Source of the DNA: Dyella mobilis
GTDB lineage: Bacteria; Pseudomonadota; Gammaproteobacteria; Xanthomonadales; Rhodanobacteraceae
Direction of reading: 5' to 3'
Length of the DNA stretch: 64,000 nt
Assembly: GCF_016904945.1 (NCBI RefSeq)
Contig: NZ_JADIKF010000038.1
Location: forward strand, 416,241-480,240
A program made the position numbers and the translations under genes. Below, piece by piece: positions 19,283 through 28,279 of the stretch; position 1 is the stretch's first letter, and each line of letters opens with the position of its first letter. The notes under the pieces are model-generated. The model was not told the DNA's origin. It searched no databases and saw nothing but the letters and a program-made list of their open reading frames with translations.

Positions 19283-20623
19283 TTATAGGATATAACGGCT
19301 GAGGTCTTCGTCACTGACCAGGCTGCCGAGGTTTTTATCTACATATTCGGCGCTTATCTGGTAGTTTTCGCCGTTTTTATCCGCAGCTTCGTAGGAGATC
19401 TTCTCCAGAAGTCGCTCCATCACCGTATGCAGGCGGCGGGCGCCGATGTTCTCCGTGCGCTCGTTCACCTGGAAGGCCACCTCGGCCAGCCGGTCGATGC
19501 CGGATTCCTCGAAGGTGAGGGTGACACCCTCGGTACCCAGCAAGGCGACGTACTGCTTGGTCAACGCGTTGTGCGGTTCGCGCAGGATGCGCTTGAAATC
19601 GTCCACCGACAGCGCGGACAGCTCCACGCGGATCGGCAGGCGACCCTGCAGTTCCGGGATCAGGTCCGACGGCTTGGCCAGCGAAAACGCTCCCGAAGCG
19701 ATGAACAGCATGTGGTCAGTCTTGATCGGGCCATATTTGGTGGAAACGGTGGAGCCTTCGACCAGCGGCAGCAGATCGCGCTGCACACCCTCGCGGCTGA
19801 CACCCGCGCCACCCCATTCGGAGCGCTGCGCAATCTTGTCGATCTCGTCGATGAACACGATGCCGTTCTGTTCGGCGGCTTCCATCGCCAGGGCGCGGAT
19901 TTCTTCCTCGTTGAGCAGACGGCTGGCTTCTTCTTCGATCAGCAGCGGGCGCGCCGCCTTGATCGCCAGCTTGCGCTTCTGCGTCTTGGCGCCGCCAAGG
20001 TTCTGGAACATCTGGCGCAGCTGCTGGCCCATCTCCTCCATGCCAGGGGGAGACATGATTTCCACGCCCACATTCATGTTCACGTCGAGCTCGATCTCGC
20101 GATCGTCCAGCGCGCCTTCGCGCAGTTGCTTGCGCAGTTTCTGGCGAGTGTCGCTTTCGATCGAGCTGGCGGGTGTCGGGTCGTGGCTCCAGTCGCTGGG
20201 AGCCTGGCGGCGCGGCAGCAAGGCGTCGAGGATGCGGTCTTCGGCGCGATCCTCCGCCTGCGTGCGCACGCGTTTCATCGCTTGCTCGCGGGTCAGTTTG
20301 TAGGCGACATCCGCGAGATCGCGCACGATCGATTCCACGTCTTTGCCGACGTATCCCACTTCGGTGAACTTGGTCGCTTCCACTTTTACGAACGGCGCAT
20401 TGGCCAGGGTCGCGAGGCGACGGGCGATTTCAGTCTTGCCCACGCCGGTGGGGCCGATCATCAGGATGTTCTTCGGCGTCACTTCCTCACGCAGCGCCGG
20501 CTCCAGCTGCATGCGGCGCCAGCGGTTGCGCAGCGCGATGGCGACGGCGCGCTTGGCGTCGTGCTGGCCGATGATGAAGCGATCGAGTTCGTTGACGATT
20601 TCGCGAGGAGTGAGTTCTGACAT
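19283..20623 (-). CDS. hslU: ATP-dependent protease ATPase subunit HslU
   Basis: HslU (ClpY) is the AAA+ unfoldase that feeds substrates to the HslV protease. The 446-residue protein has Walker A GPTGVGKT (57-64) and Walker [10 protein letters not shown] (about 255). The inserted I-domain lies between them, and the C terminus DLSRYIL docks into HslV. Length and order are standard. It is downstream of hslV on the same strand and so probably co-transcribed. Confidence 0.98.
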   Translation of the reverse strand: MSELTPREIVNELDRFIIGQHDAKRAVAIALRNRWRRMQLEPALREEVTPKNILMIGPTGVGKTEIARRLATLANAPFVKVEATKFTEVGYVGKDVESIVRDLADVAYKLTREQAMKRVRTQAEDRAEDRILDALLPRRQAPSDWSHDPTPASSIESDTRQKLRKQLREGALDDREIELDVNMNVGVEIMSPPGMEEMGQQLRQMFQNLGGAKTQKRKLAIKAARPLLIEEEASRLLNEEEIRALAMEAAEQNGIVFIDEIDKIAQRSEWGGAGVSREGVQRDLLPLVEGSTVSTKYGPIKTDHMLFIASGAFSLAKPSDLIPELQGRLPIRVELSALSVDDFKRILREPHNALTKQYVALLGTEGVTLTFEESGIDRLAEVAFQVNERTENIGARRLHTVMERLLEKISYEAADKNGENYQISAEYVDKNLGSLVSDEDLSRYIL

Positions 20624-20712
20624 GGCCGGGAATCGTAAATGGGGATAGGGAATGGGCAGAGCGGGTGTACGGGAGCCTGGGCCTGTTCGAAGCCTCGTTC
20701 CCGATTCGCGAT

Positions 20713-21246
20713 TTACAGCTCTTCGATCGTGGTGTTGTGATTGGTATAGATGCAGATGTCGCCGGCGATCTTCAATGCGCGCTCGACGATGGCGCGCGCA
20801 TCGAGCTCGGTGTTTTGCATCAAGGCCAGCGCGGCCGACTGTGCGTAGGGTCCGCCGGAACCGATCGCGATCAGGCCGTGTTCGGGCTCGAGCACGTCGC
20901 CGTTGCCGGAAATCAGCAGCGAGGCTTCCTTGTCGGCGACGGCGAGCATCGCCTCAAGGCGACCCAGGCGGCGATCAGTACGCCACTCCTTGGCCATTTC
21001 CACCGCGGCACGGGTGAGGTTGCCGCCGTGCTTGTCCAGCTTTTGCTCGAACAACTCGAACAGGGTGAAGGCGTCGGCCGTGGCGCCGGCGAAGCCGGCC
21101 AGCACGTCACCCTTGCCCAGGCGCCGGATCTTGCGCGCATTGGCTTTCATGACGGTATTGCCCAGCGTGACCTGCCCGTCGCCGCCGATGACGACGCGGC
21201 CTTGGCGGCGTACCGAGACGATGGTGGTGGCGTGGAACGATTCCAT
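20713..21246 (-). CDS. hslV: ATP-dependent protease peptidase subunit HslV
   Basis: HslV (ClpQ) is the proteasome-like N-terminal threonine peptidase of the HslUV complex. The 177-residue protein reads MESFHA then [10 protein letters not shown]. The catalytic Thr is residue 7, and a six-residue propeptide must be removed, whereas E. coli needs only Met removal. The [22 protein letters not shown] block is typical. A GGAG ribosome site precedes the ATG. xerC lies upstream on the same strand. Confidence 0.97.
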   Translation of the reverse strand: MESFHATTIVSVRRQGRVVIGGDGQVTLGNTVMKANARKIRRLGKGDVLAGFAGATADAFTLFELFEQKLDKHGGNLTRAAVEMAKEWRTDRRLGRLEAMLAVADKEASLLISGNGDVLEPEHGLIAIGSGGPYAQSAALALMQNTELDARAIVERALKIAGDICIYTNHNTTIEEL

Positions 21247-21336
21247 GAAGATCTCCGAAACAAAGCCAGGTTCGGAAACGTGGGGCCGCCTGGCCTGTTT
21301 CCAAGATGCGGGAGCCGCCCTCCCCGGCCGGCCGCT

Positions 21337-22227
21337 TCAGGAGCCTTTGCGTCGGGCGCGCGGATGCGCGGCGTCGTACACCTTGGCCAGATGCTGGAAA
21401 TCCAGATGGGTATAGATCTGCGTGGTGGCGATATCGGCGTGGCCGAGCAGCTCTTGCACGGCGCGCAGGTCGCCCGAGGATTCCAGCACGTGGCTGGCGA
21501 AGGTATGTCGCAGCAAGTGCGGGTGCACGCGCTTGGCAAAGCCCTGGCGCAGCGCGAGCGTTTTCATGCGTGCCTGCACGGTGCGCGGACTGATCGGCGC
21601 ACCGCGGCGACCGCGGAATACCGGGGATTCGGGTTCGCGCCCTTCGGCATCGCCCAGTGCGCGCAACGCCGTCACTGCATGGCGGCCAACCGGCACCACG
21701 CGCGTCTTGCGGCCCTTGCCGAGCACGCGCACTTCGCCCGCATCCAGGTCCAGGTCCAGCCAACGCAATCCGATCAGTTCGGACAAGCGCAGGCCGGAGG
21801 AATAGAACAGCTCCAGCATGGCGCGGTCGCGCAATCCAAGTGCTTCGTCGCCTTCGCCTTCCACGAGTGCGGTGGCCTCGTCGACGTCCAGCACTTCGGG
21901 CAATTTGCGCTGAACTTTCGGACCGCGCACCCCGGCCAGCGGATCGTGCGCCAGCACGCCTTCGCGGGTGAGCTGGCGGAACAGGCTGCGACAGGAAGAC
22001 AACAGGCGCTGCAGGCTTTTGGGCGACAGTCCGCTCCGATGCTCGGCGGCAACGAAGCTGCGCATGCGATGAGGTTCCAGCGCGTCGAACGAAGAGATTT
22101 GCTGGGTTTGCATGTAGCGCACGAGCTTGGCCAGATCGCGGCGATAACCCTCAAGCGTATGCGGCGACGCCTTGCGTTCGTTGGCCATTCGGGCGAGCCA
22201 CGTGTCGATCTGGCCTTGAATGTCCAC
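21337..22227 (-). CDS. xerC: Tyrosine recombinase XerC
   Basis: XerC resolves chromosome dimers at dif together with XerD. The 297-residue protein has the core-binding domain (about 1-90) and a catalytic domain with the full active-site set: R147 (GLRLSEL), K171 (GKGRKTR), H237 and R240 (HPHLLRH), H263 (LLGHADI) and nucleophile Y272 (TQIYTHL). A GTG start at 22227 gives the expected N terminus, 8 bases after the DUF484 stop. The frame is open much further upstream but overlaps the DUF484 gene. The dapF-DUF484-xerC order matches E. coli. Confidence 0.95.
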   Translation of the reverse strand: MDIQGQIDTWLARMANERKASPHTLEGYRRDLAKLVRYMQTQQISSFDALEPHRMRSFVAAEHRSGLSPKSLQRLLSSCRSLFRQLTREGVLAHDPLAGVRGPKVQRKLPEVLDVDEATALVEGEGDEALGLRDRAMLELFYSSGLRLSELIGLRWLDLDLDAGEVRVLGKGRKTRVVPVGRHAVTALRALGDAEGREPESPVFRGRRGAPISPRTVQARMKTLALRQGFAKRVHPHLLRHTFASHVLESSGDLRAVQELLGHADIATTQIYTHLDFQHLAKVYDAAHPRARRKGS

Positions 22228-22235
22228 GGCCAGAC

Positions 22236-22919
22236 TCAGGCGCCGTCCTTCAGGCGTGCAAGGGCGCCGGTGAGGGTGGCGGCGATCATCTTCAAGAATG
22301 TCGTACCCATGCCAGGCTGGAAATGGTCCTGATCCTGGCTGCCGATGGCCAGCAGCCCCAGTTCGCCGAGCGGCATCACGGCAGCGGAGCGGATCTCCGG
22401 TGCGTGCTGGCCGAACAATCGATAGAGTCGCTCGGCGGACAGCCGGCCGGAAATGGGTTCGTGATGCGCCAGGAAGTCGGTGAATTCCGGCATCGCAGCG
22501 CGGCCGCCGGGTTCGTGCAGCAGCCAATCCGCCGGAGGCAGGATCAGGTCGCCGAACATCACCAGGCGAACCTGCTCGGTACCGAAGTCCTCCCGCAGCC
22601 TGACCACCACGGTACGCGCGGCAATGGCCGGGGTGTTGGCGCGTAACACGGCGACGTTGAGCTCGTGCACGCGTTGCATCAGGCGCTCGTTTTCCGCCGC
22701 AATGACGGTGAGTTCGCCCAGCCTGCGCTCCAGGTCGCCGTTCTTCTCCCGCAGCGTTTCCAGTTGATATGCCGCGAGCGAGGCCACCGCGCCTTGCTCG
22801 CGGGGCACGGTGAGCGAGGCGGCCAGATCCGGGTAATCGGCGAGAAACGTCGGATGCTGGCGCAAGTAAGCCGCCACGTCGCTGGCTTTGATCGTGTCGT
22901 CGAGCAGGGCGTTGGTCAT
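22236..22919 (-). CDS. DUF484 family protein
   Basis: A 227-residue cytoplasmic protein of the DUF484 (YigA-like) family, always found between dapF and xerC in gammaproteobacteria. The N-terminal part is typical (ASDVAAYLRQHPTFLADYPDL). It is followed by a coiled-coil (LETLREKNGDLERRLGEL) and a GAF-like domain that ends PLGELGLLAIGSQDQDHFQPGM. The function is not established. The gene is tightly linked to xerC, so co-expression is very likely. Confidence 0.92.
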   Translation of the reverse strand: MTNALLDDTIKASDVAAYLRQHPTFLADYPDLAASLTVPREQGAVASLAAYQLETLREKNGDLERRLGELTVIAAENERLMQRVHELNVAVLRANTPAIAARTVVVRLREDFGTEQVRLVMFGDLILPPADWLLHEPGGRAAMPEFTDFLAHHEPISGRLSAERLYRLFGQHAPEIRSAAVMPLGELGLLAIGSQDQDHFQPGMGTTFLKMIAATLTGALARLKDGA

Positions 22920-23009
22920 GCGCGAAACCTCGAACGGGAAACTTGGGACGGCGAACCGCCGGTTCCGAGTGTGCGATGGACGCGCCCGCGCATCAATCAC
23001 CTGATGCGA

Positions 23010-23846
23010 TCAGGTGTCCGGCCATTCACCTTCGAAGACGAAGCTGGCCGGGCCCGTCATCCACAATCGCTCGCCGGGTCCGCGCCAATCGATGCGCAAA
23101 CTGCCGCCGGGCAAATCCACGCGCACTTGCGGGTCGACCTCGCCGCGTTGCCGCAGCACCGCCACCGCCGCGCAAGCGCCCGTGCCGCAGGCCTGGGTCC
23201 AGCCCGCGCCGCGCTCGTGGACGCGCAACCTAAGGTGACCCGGGCTCACTTTTTGTACGAAGCCGGCATTGACGCCTTCGCGAAAGCGCTGGTGCCCGGT
23301 TACGGCCGGACCGAGCCGCTCCAGCGCAGGTGCTGCCAGATCATCCACCACGATTACGGCGTGGGGATTGCCCATCGAAACGGTGCCGATTTCCAGCGCC
23401 TGCCCATCCGCCGCCAGAGCGTAGCGATCGGAGATGTTGGGGGCGTCGAAGGGGATGCGGATGGGCTCGAAAATCGGTTCGCCCATGTCCACCGTGACGG
23501 TATGCGCGTCGATCAGGCGTACCGCCACCGGCCCGGATGGACTCTGGATCTGCACGGTTTCGTCCAAACCCAGTTCGCCGGCGCGATGCAGCCAGGCCGC
23601 CACGCAACGCACGCCGTTGCCGCATTGTCCGGAAGGCGAACCGTCGGCGTTCCAGATGCCGTAATAGAACGCGCTGGCGCCGTCGCGCGCGGGTTCCACG
23701 CTCAGCAATTGATCGAAGCCGACGCCGGTGTGGCGATCGGCGATGGAACGCATCGTGGCGACGCTCAAGGCTAGTGCGCCGTCACGGCTGTCGATCACGA
23801 CGAAGTCGTTGCCGTTACCGTGCATCTTGGAAAACCGCAGTGCCAT
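23010..23846 (-). CDS. dapF: Diaminopimelate epimerase
   Basis: DapF converts LL- to meso-diaminopimelate for lysine and peptidoglycan synthesis. The protein is 278 residues from the ATG at 23846 (MALRFSKMHGNGNDFVVID). The two catalytic cysteines are visible at C75 (GQCGNGVRC) and C220 (ACGTGACA). The open frame extends upstream to 24371, but that part covers the antisense frame of lptM. Order lptM-dapF-DUF484-xerC is the same as in E. coli. Confidence 0.97.
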   Translation of the reverse strand: MALRFSKMHGNGNDFVVIDSRDGALALSVATMRSIADRHTGVGFDQLLSVEPARDGASAFYYGIWNADGSPSGQCGNGVRCVAAWLHRAGELGLDETVQIQSPSGPVAVRLIDAHTVTVDMGEPIFEPIRIPFDAPNISDRYALAADGQALEIGTVSMGNPHAVIVVDDLAAPALERLGPAVTGHQRFREGVNAGFVQKVSPGHLRLRVHERGAGWTQACGTGACAAVAVLRQRGEVDPQVRVDLPGGSLRIDWRGPGERLWMTGPASFVFEGEWPDT

Positions 23847-23860
23847 GACCGATCGCCCGA

Positions 23861-24058
23861 TCAATGCCCGCTGAGTGGCTTGGTGACCACGCTGCTTGCG
23901 CTGGCGGGCTGTGCTGCCGTGCTGGCGTGCGCCGGCGCGGGAGCCGGCTGCACCGGCCTTGGCGTCGGCGGCGGCATATAAAGCGGGCCTTTGTTGCCGC
24001 AACCGGCGATCGCGGCGAAAACGAGGCAGGCCGGCAGCAGCAGGATCGGTCGACGCAT
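23861..24058 (-). CDS. lptM: LPS-assembly lipoprotein LptM (YifL)
   Basis: LptM (formerly YifL) is a small outer-membrane lipoprotein that helps the LptDE translocon mature. The 65-residue protein has a lipoprotein signal (MRRPILLLPACLVFAAIAGC, lipidated C20). The hallmark CGNKGPLYMP follows directly, then a disordered Pro/Ala-rich tail. It lies 14 bases upstream of dapF, as in E. coli. Confidence 0.9.
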   Translation of the reverse strand: MRRPILLLPACLVFAAIAGCGNKGPLYMPPPTPRPVQPAPAPAHASTAAQPASASSVVTKPLSGH

Positions 24059-24174
24059 GGTGCAAAGTCCTGGGGGAACGGGCGCAGTATAGCCAAGCCG
24101 CCCGGATGTCACCGCGACAGCGACTATGATGCGCGATAAACGGCACAAGGACGTGCGGGTATCTGGAGTCGTCG

Positions 24175-24864
24175 ATGAACTGGAACGAATTGCTGCGCCT
24201 GCCTGCCACCCTGCTTGCCATCCTGGCTTGCATCGCGTTGCTGGCGGCCTTGGTCCAACTGCTGGCGGCGCGCCGGCACGTGCACAGGCGCCGGCATCTG
24301 GCCGCCACCGGCCACGTCCTGCTGATGCTGGTCCTGGTGATCGTGACGGTGTTCCTGGCCGGTTTGGCCACGACCTTGCGCGGTTATCGCTTTCTGAGCG
24401 ACGAGGCGCCCGTGGTGCAGATCGATTCGCGCATCCTGTCGCCGCAACGCTGGGACCTGATCCTGACCTGGCCCGACGGCAGCATGCGCCAGGTGACGCT
24501 CACCGGCGACGATTTCCAGATCGACGCGATCGTACTCAAGTGGAAGCTGCCGGCGATGCTGGCGGGACTGCCGCCGCTGTATCGCCTCGATCGCCTTACC
24601 GGCCGCTACGACGATGCCGGACAGGAAACGAACGCGCCGCGCACCGTCATCGACTTCAACGAGGCCGGCCAGGGCGACCTGCTCGACCTGAAAAAGCAGT
24701 TCCCGAGCTGGCTGCCCGAGGTGGACACGGTGTTCGGCAGCGGCACCTTCCTGCCGCTGGTCGACGGCGGCCACTACGAAGTGAGCCTGATGCGCACCGG
24801 CGCCCTGGTGGCGCGCCCCGACGATGCCACCCGGCAGCGCATCGGCCAGCCGATGGGCGAGTGA
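24175..24864 (+). CDS. Two-helix membrane protein of unknown function
   Basis: A 229-residue inner-membrane protein that I cannot name. Two hydrophobic segments at about residues 9-30 and 46-68 are separated by a basic loop (RRHVHRRRH). An extracytoplasmic domain of about 160 residues follows, with WDLILTWPDGSMRQVTLTGDDFQIDAIVLKW-like beta content (only partly quoted). It is divergent from lptM and followed by a small secreted protein gene. Conservation of charged and beta-rich sequence suggests a real gene; the substrate or partner is unknown. Confidence 0.7.
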   Translation: MNWNELLRLPATLLAILACIALLAALVQLLAARRHVHRRRHLAATGHVLLMLVLVIVTVFLAGLATTLRGYRFLSDEAPVVQIDSRILSPQRWDLILTWPDGSMRQVTLTGDDFQIDAIVLKWKLPAMLAGLPPLYRLDRLTGRYDDAGQETNAPRTVIDFNEAGQGDLLDLKKQFPSWLPEVDTVFGSGTFLPLVDGGHYEVSLMRTGALVARPDDATRQRIGQPMGE

Positions 24865-24971
24865 CCCAACTGCTGCTAAATCGCAAGAAATCCCGTGTTT
24901 TTGTCGTCACGATGCGGTGCTAGATTCGCCTTACCAGTCACCTGCTCTGCAGACCAAAAGGGGAGATACGC

Positions 24972-25250
24972 ATGAAACGTTTCGTGTCCGTCGTGATGAT
25001 GTCCGGCCTTGCTTTCGTCGCCACCGCCGCCCTGGCCCAGCAGCAACCGGTCCGCGATATCAGCGCCAAGCATCACCCGAACCTGGCTCGCGCCCAGCAT
25101 CAGACCGATGCGGCGTACAAGAGCATCGTTGCCGCCCAGCAAGCCAACGAATTCGATCTGGGTGGCCATGCCGCCAAGGCCAAGGACTTGCTCGACCAGG
25201 CCAATCGCGAGCTGAAGCAGGCCGCCGAGGTCTCCAACGCAAACCATTGA
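24972..25250 (+). CDS. Small periplasmic helical protein
   Basis: A 92-residue exported protein. It has a signal peptide (MKRFVSVVMMSGLAFVATAA, cleavage after ALA) and a mature part that is one long amphipathic helix with Ala, Lys and Gln, ending QAAEVSNANH. An AAAGGGGAG ribosome site and a strong terminator at 25269 frame it as its own transcript. Function unknown; the composition resembles small stress-related periplasmic proteins. Confidence 0.72.
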   Translation: MKRFVSVVMMSGLAFVATAALAQQQPVRDISAKHHPNLARAQHQTDAAYKSIVAAQQANEFDLGGHAAKAKDLLDQANRELKQAAEVSNANH

Positions 25251-25268
25251 AGCGGTCCTGCCGCAACG

Positions 25269-25300
25269 AAAAAGGCCTCCCGCATGGGAGGCCTTTTTTT
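25269..25300. terminator. Strong terminator between the small periplasmic gene and GNAT gene
   Basis: A 13-bp stem (AAAAAGGCCTCCC and complement) with a GCAT loop and T7 run on the plus strand; A-rich on the other side, so it can serve both converging genes. Confidence 0.93.
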
Positions 25301-25305
25301 GGCAC

Positions 25306-25782
25306 TTACTTCAGGATCTTTTCGTAGCGAAACGCGTCCGAACCGTCTTCGTAGAACCCCTTCACCAGCGGGCCGAAGCGGTGATAGCCCAGCCGCTCGT
25401 ACAGCCGGACGGCAGTGGCATTGTCGGTGCGCACTTCCAGCCGCAAGGCGTGGCAGCGCCGTTGCCGCGCCGCGGCCTCGGCGGCTTCGATCAGCGCGGT
25501 GCCCACACCCTTGCCGCGCGCCTCCGGCAGGCTGGCGATCGAATAAAGCCGCGCCACGCGGCTGCCTTTGCGGAAAAAAACCAGGGCCGTGCCGAGAAAG
25601 CGCCGGTGGTTGGCGCTGGCGACCAGCACGCGTGCCGAATCGCTGTCCAGGTGGCGGCGAAATTGCGCGCGACTGACGCGGTCGCTGTCGAAGGTGGCTT
25701 GCTCCAGCGCGACCAGATCATCGAGATCGGAAAGTTCGGCTCGACGCACCCGCACGGCGGCGGTGGCTGGCGATGGGGTCAT
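25306..25782 (-). CDS. GNAT family N-acetyltransferase
   Basis: A 158-residue acetyltransferase of the RimI-like GNAT fold. The acetyl-CoA loop is visible as IASLPEARGKGVGTALIE (motif A, R/Q-x-x-G-x-G/A), followed by motif B with YERLGYHRFG. The ATG at 25782 gives a compact single domain; the longer open frame upstream has no GNAT features. It is divergent from an RLAN/RimK-type ATP-grasp ligase 275 bases away. Because such ligases are reported to associate with GNAT enzymes, joint action on the same peptide or metabolite is plausible. The alternative is protein N-terminal acetylation. Confidence 0.85.
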   Translation of the reverse strand: MTPSPATAAVRVRRAELSDLDDLVALEQATFDSDRVSRAQFRRHLDSDSARVLVASANHRRFLGTALVFFRKGSRVARLYSIASLPEARGKGVGTALIEAAEAAARQRRCHALRLEVRTDNATAVRLYERLGYHRFGPLVKGFYEDGSDAFRYEKILK

Positions 25783-26057
25783 CAACGGGTTCTCGTCAAG
25801 CGCGCCGGTGGTCGGCCTGGCGCGGGTCAGGGCAGAAGGTTCGAACAAGCGCGGCACTGTAGTGCACGACGCGCGGGAAAGCATCCCGCCAAAGTCACCC
25901 GGCGTCCACTGCACCCTCTTCGGCGCGGTGCACATTTACTCCAGCTTCAGTGCTTGCTCTTGTGCACGTCGCCGAGGTGCAAGACACTTCCGCCTTGCGT
26001 TGCGCCGCCTCGTTCCCCTACGCGACGACGTCTCTCCTGCTGGTCTGCCGAGGTGTC

Positions 26058-27542
26058 ATGACCCGACTCGTCATCGTCGTCGAGAAAGCTTCCGACTGGG
26101 GCTCCTACTATCCGTCCGTCGACGTGGTCACCGCGATGGATTACCTGCGCGAACCGGTGGGCGGCGACGACGAGCGCACCCACGTGCTCAACCTGTGCCG
26201 CAGTTACAAATACCTGGGCACGGGCTATTACGTGTCGCTGCTGGCGGAGGCACGCGGCCATCGCGTGATGCCCTCGGTGCGCACGGTGAACGATCTGCGC
26301 CGCCGCTCGCTCTACGGCCTGGCCATCGACGACCTCAACGCCAAGCTTACGCACTTCCTGCCCGAGGGCGGCCGCGACACGACCGATTTCGGCAGCCTGG
26401 TCTACTTCGGCGAAACGTCGCATCCGGCGTTGCAGGACCTTGCGCGGCAGGTCTTCGAAATGTATCCCTGCCCGTTGCTGCGCATCGAGTTCGAGCGCGA
26501 GCGCGTGTGGCAGATCACCTCCATCAAGCCGGTGGGCCTGCACACCCTGGACGATGCGCAGGAAGACGCCTTTGCCGCCGAGCTGGACCGCTTCTCCAAG
26601 AAGCTGTGGCGCAAGCCTCGCGCAAGGCGGCTGTATCGCTACGACCTGGCTATGCTGGTCGATCCGAACGAGGCCATGCCGCCCTCCAACAAGAAGGCGC
26701 TGAAATCCTTCATCAGCGCGGGCAAGGAACTGGGCATCGAAGTCGATCCGATCGGCAAGAACGACTACCAGCGCCTGGCCGAATACGATGGCCTGTTCAT
26801 TCGCGAAACCACCGCCAGCGACAACCACACCTACAGCTTCGCGCACCGCGCCGAGCGCGAAGGCATGGTGGTGATCGACGATCCAAGCTCGATCCTGCGC
26901 TGTACCAACAAGATATTCCTCAACGATCTGATGGTGGCGCGCAAGCTGGCCGTGCCGCGCACGGAAATCCTGTACCGCGACGACACCAAGGGCCTGAAGG
27001 AAGTCGCCAGCAAGCTGGGCTATCCGCTGGTGCTGAAGATTCCCGACGGTTCGTTCTCGCGCGGCGTAATGAAAGTGGAGAGCGAAAACCAGCTCGAAAA
27101 GGCTGCCGGCGAACTGTTTCAGCACAGTGCGCTGTTGCTCGCGCAGGAATTTGTCTACACCGATTTCGACTGGCGCATCGGCGTGCTCAATCGCGAGCCG
27201 CTGTATGCCTGCAAATACTACATGTCGCGTGGCCATTGGCAGATCTACAACCATGGCGCGAAAGGCACGGCCAAGTCCGGAGGTTTCGAAACCATTCCCA
27301 CGCGCGACGCGCCGGCCGAAGTGGTGAAGCTGGCGCTGAAGGCCACCAATGCCATCGGCGACGGCCTGTACGGCGTGGACTTGAAGCAGGTTGGCGACAA
27401 GGCGGTGGTGATCGAGGTGAACGACAATCCGTCGATCGACGCCGGTGTGGAAGACACCTATCTGGGCGAAGATCTCTATCGCCGCATCATGCAGGAATTC
27501 CTGCGGCGCATGGAGCGCAAGCGCCTGGGCATCACCACCTAG
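26058..27542 (+). CDS. RimK-like ATP-grasp ligase with RLAN N-terminal domain
   Basis: A 494-residue enzyme predicted to form a C-N bond between a carboxylate and an amine using ATP. The first 150-200 residues match the RLAN-type N-terminal domain found in front of RimK-like ligases (LVIVVEKASDWGSYYPSVDV, YLGTGYYVSLLAE). The C-terminal half is an ATP-grasp domain with PLVLKIPDGSFSRGV (nucleotide lid), WRIGVLNREPLYACKYY and the Mg-binding VVIEVNDNPSIDAG. The ATG at 26058 has a GAGGTG ribosome site. Substrate unknown. The divergent GNAT gene is a likely partner (inference). RimK proper is shorter and lacks the N-terminal domain. Confidence 0.85.
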   Translation: MTRLVIVVEKASDWGSYYPSVDVVTAMDYLREPVGGDDERTHVLNLCRSYKYLGTGYYVSLLAEARGHRVMPSVRTVNDLRRRSLYGLAIDDLNAKLTHFLPEGGRDTTDFGSLVYFGETSHPALQDLARQVFEMYPCPLLRIEFERERVWQITSIKPVGLHTLDDAQEDAFAAELDRFSKKLWRKPRARRLYRYDLAMLVDPNEAMPPSNKKALKSFISAGKELGIEVDPIGKNDYQRLAEYDGLFIRETTASDNHTYSFAHRAEREGMVVIDDPSSILRCTNKIFLNDLMVARKLAVPRTEILYRDDTKGLKEVASKLGYPLVLKIPDGSFSRGVMKVESENQLEKAAGELFQHSALLLAQEFVYTDFDWRIGVLNREPLYACKYYMSRGHWQIYNHGAKGTAKSGGFETIPTRDAPAEVVKLALKATNAIGDGLYGVDLKQVGDKAVVIEVNDNPSIDAGVEDTYLGEDLYRRIMQEFLRRMERKRLGITT

Positions 27543-27550
27543 CGCCTGTC

Positions 27551-27690
27551 AGCACTATTTTCGTAGCCGGCGTTGTCGTTGAGTGGTCGTCATGCGGTGT
27601 CATCGCTCGGTCGTGTACGGACGAACACTCCCTCACTCTTCCTGGGCTAGCGCGCAAACAGCTCCCGGCGCGGGCCACGAAAATAGTGCT
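27551..27690. mobile_element. 140-bp inverted-repeat element (MITE-like)
   Basis: The gene-free stretch 27543-27853 holds a pair of terminal inverted repeats. AGCACTATTTTCGT (27551-27564) and its perfect complement (27677-27690) are 14 of 14 matched. The match extends to 20 of 22 bases (27551-27572 and 27669-27690). The 96 bases between encode nothing convincing. Size and structure fit a non-autonomous miniature element. No clear target-site duplication is visible, and no second copy was seen in the window. The rest of the stretch (27691-27853) shows nothing. Confidence 0.5.
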
Positions 27691-27853
27691 AATAAGCCCT
27701 AGAGGGTTGTTCCGGCCCGCTCGTCCCTGAGCGAGCCGGATACGTGCGCGATCCATCGCGCTGGCTGCCGGCTAGCGACCACGTCCATGACCAGGCCGGC
27801 GGCATCCCAGGGCACGGCGCTCCGGCCGTCCCGGCTCCACTGCCAAGCGGAAT

Positions 27854-28111
27854 TCAGTGCCAGATCAACTGGTCGGCATGGCGGCGACGAACGCGGCACA
27901 AAGCCAGCAGTTGGCGCGGCAGGCGCGGTTCCAGCGTCAGCGCGACGGCGAGCGGTGCGCACAGCAGCCAGAACAGCGGCGACCAGCCCAGCAAATCGTT
28001 GTGGGCCGGCACCAGGGTGGTGGCCAACGCAACGCTGCCAAGCAGCAGCCACAGCAAGGAGGCGGCCAGCAGCCGCTCACGACGATGGGAATCAGCAGGC
28101 TGCGAACGCAT
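27854..28111 (-). CDS. Small two-helix membrane protein
   Basis: An 85-residue inner-membrane protein of unknown function. Two hydrophobic helices (about 14-36 and 42-60) are followed by an Arg-rich tail (VRRRHADQLIWH). The ATG at 28111 has a GGAG ribosome site. It is divergent from aroE. The positive-inside pattern and good start site support it, although it is short and unrecognised. Confidence 0.6.
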   Translation of the reverse strand: MRSQPADSHRRERLLAASLLWLLLGSVALATTLVPAHNDLLGWSPLFWLLCAPLAVALTLEPRLPRQLLALCRVRRRHADQLIWH

Positions 28112-28279
28112 GGGAAAACTCCTGACCGGGCGATGGGGAAAGCTTGCCCGCCGCCGATCTCATAACCTGCGATGCCCAAGCCGGCGCGTGACAAGCGCTG
28201 CTGAACCGGTCGCCGCCCCAAGCCTGCAAGCACGGATCGGCGCCGTACAATGGAAAGGTCAGCAAGGAGCACTTCACGC

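Noticed and set aside
20665-22332. 555-residue plus-strand frame opposite hslV and xerC
   Set aside because: Shadow of two confident genes; its composition is unlike a real protein.
25862-25967. Three GTGCAC copies between the GNAT and ATP-grasp genes as operators
   Set aside because: Spacing is irregular (66 and 34 bases), the hexamer is short and GC-rich DNA yields such matches by chance.
25568-27730. 720-residue plus-strand frame overlapping the GNAT and ATP-grasp genes
   Set aside because: Arg-rich shadow in another frame of the clearly conserved ATP-grasp gene.
27532-27756. 74-residue minus-strand frame in the inverted-repeat element
   Set aside because: It lies mostly inside the 140-bp element and shares its repeat ends; no start site and no plausible protein.
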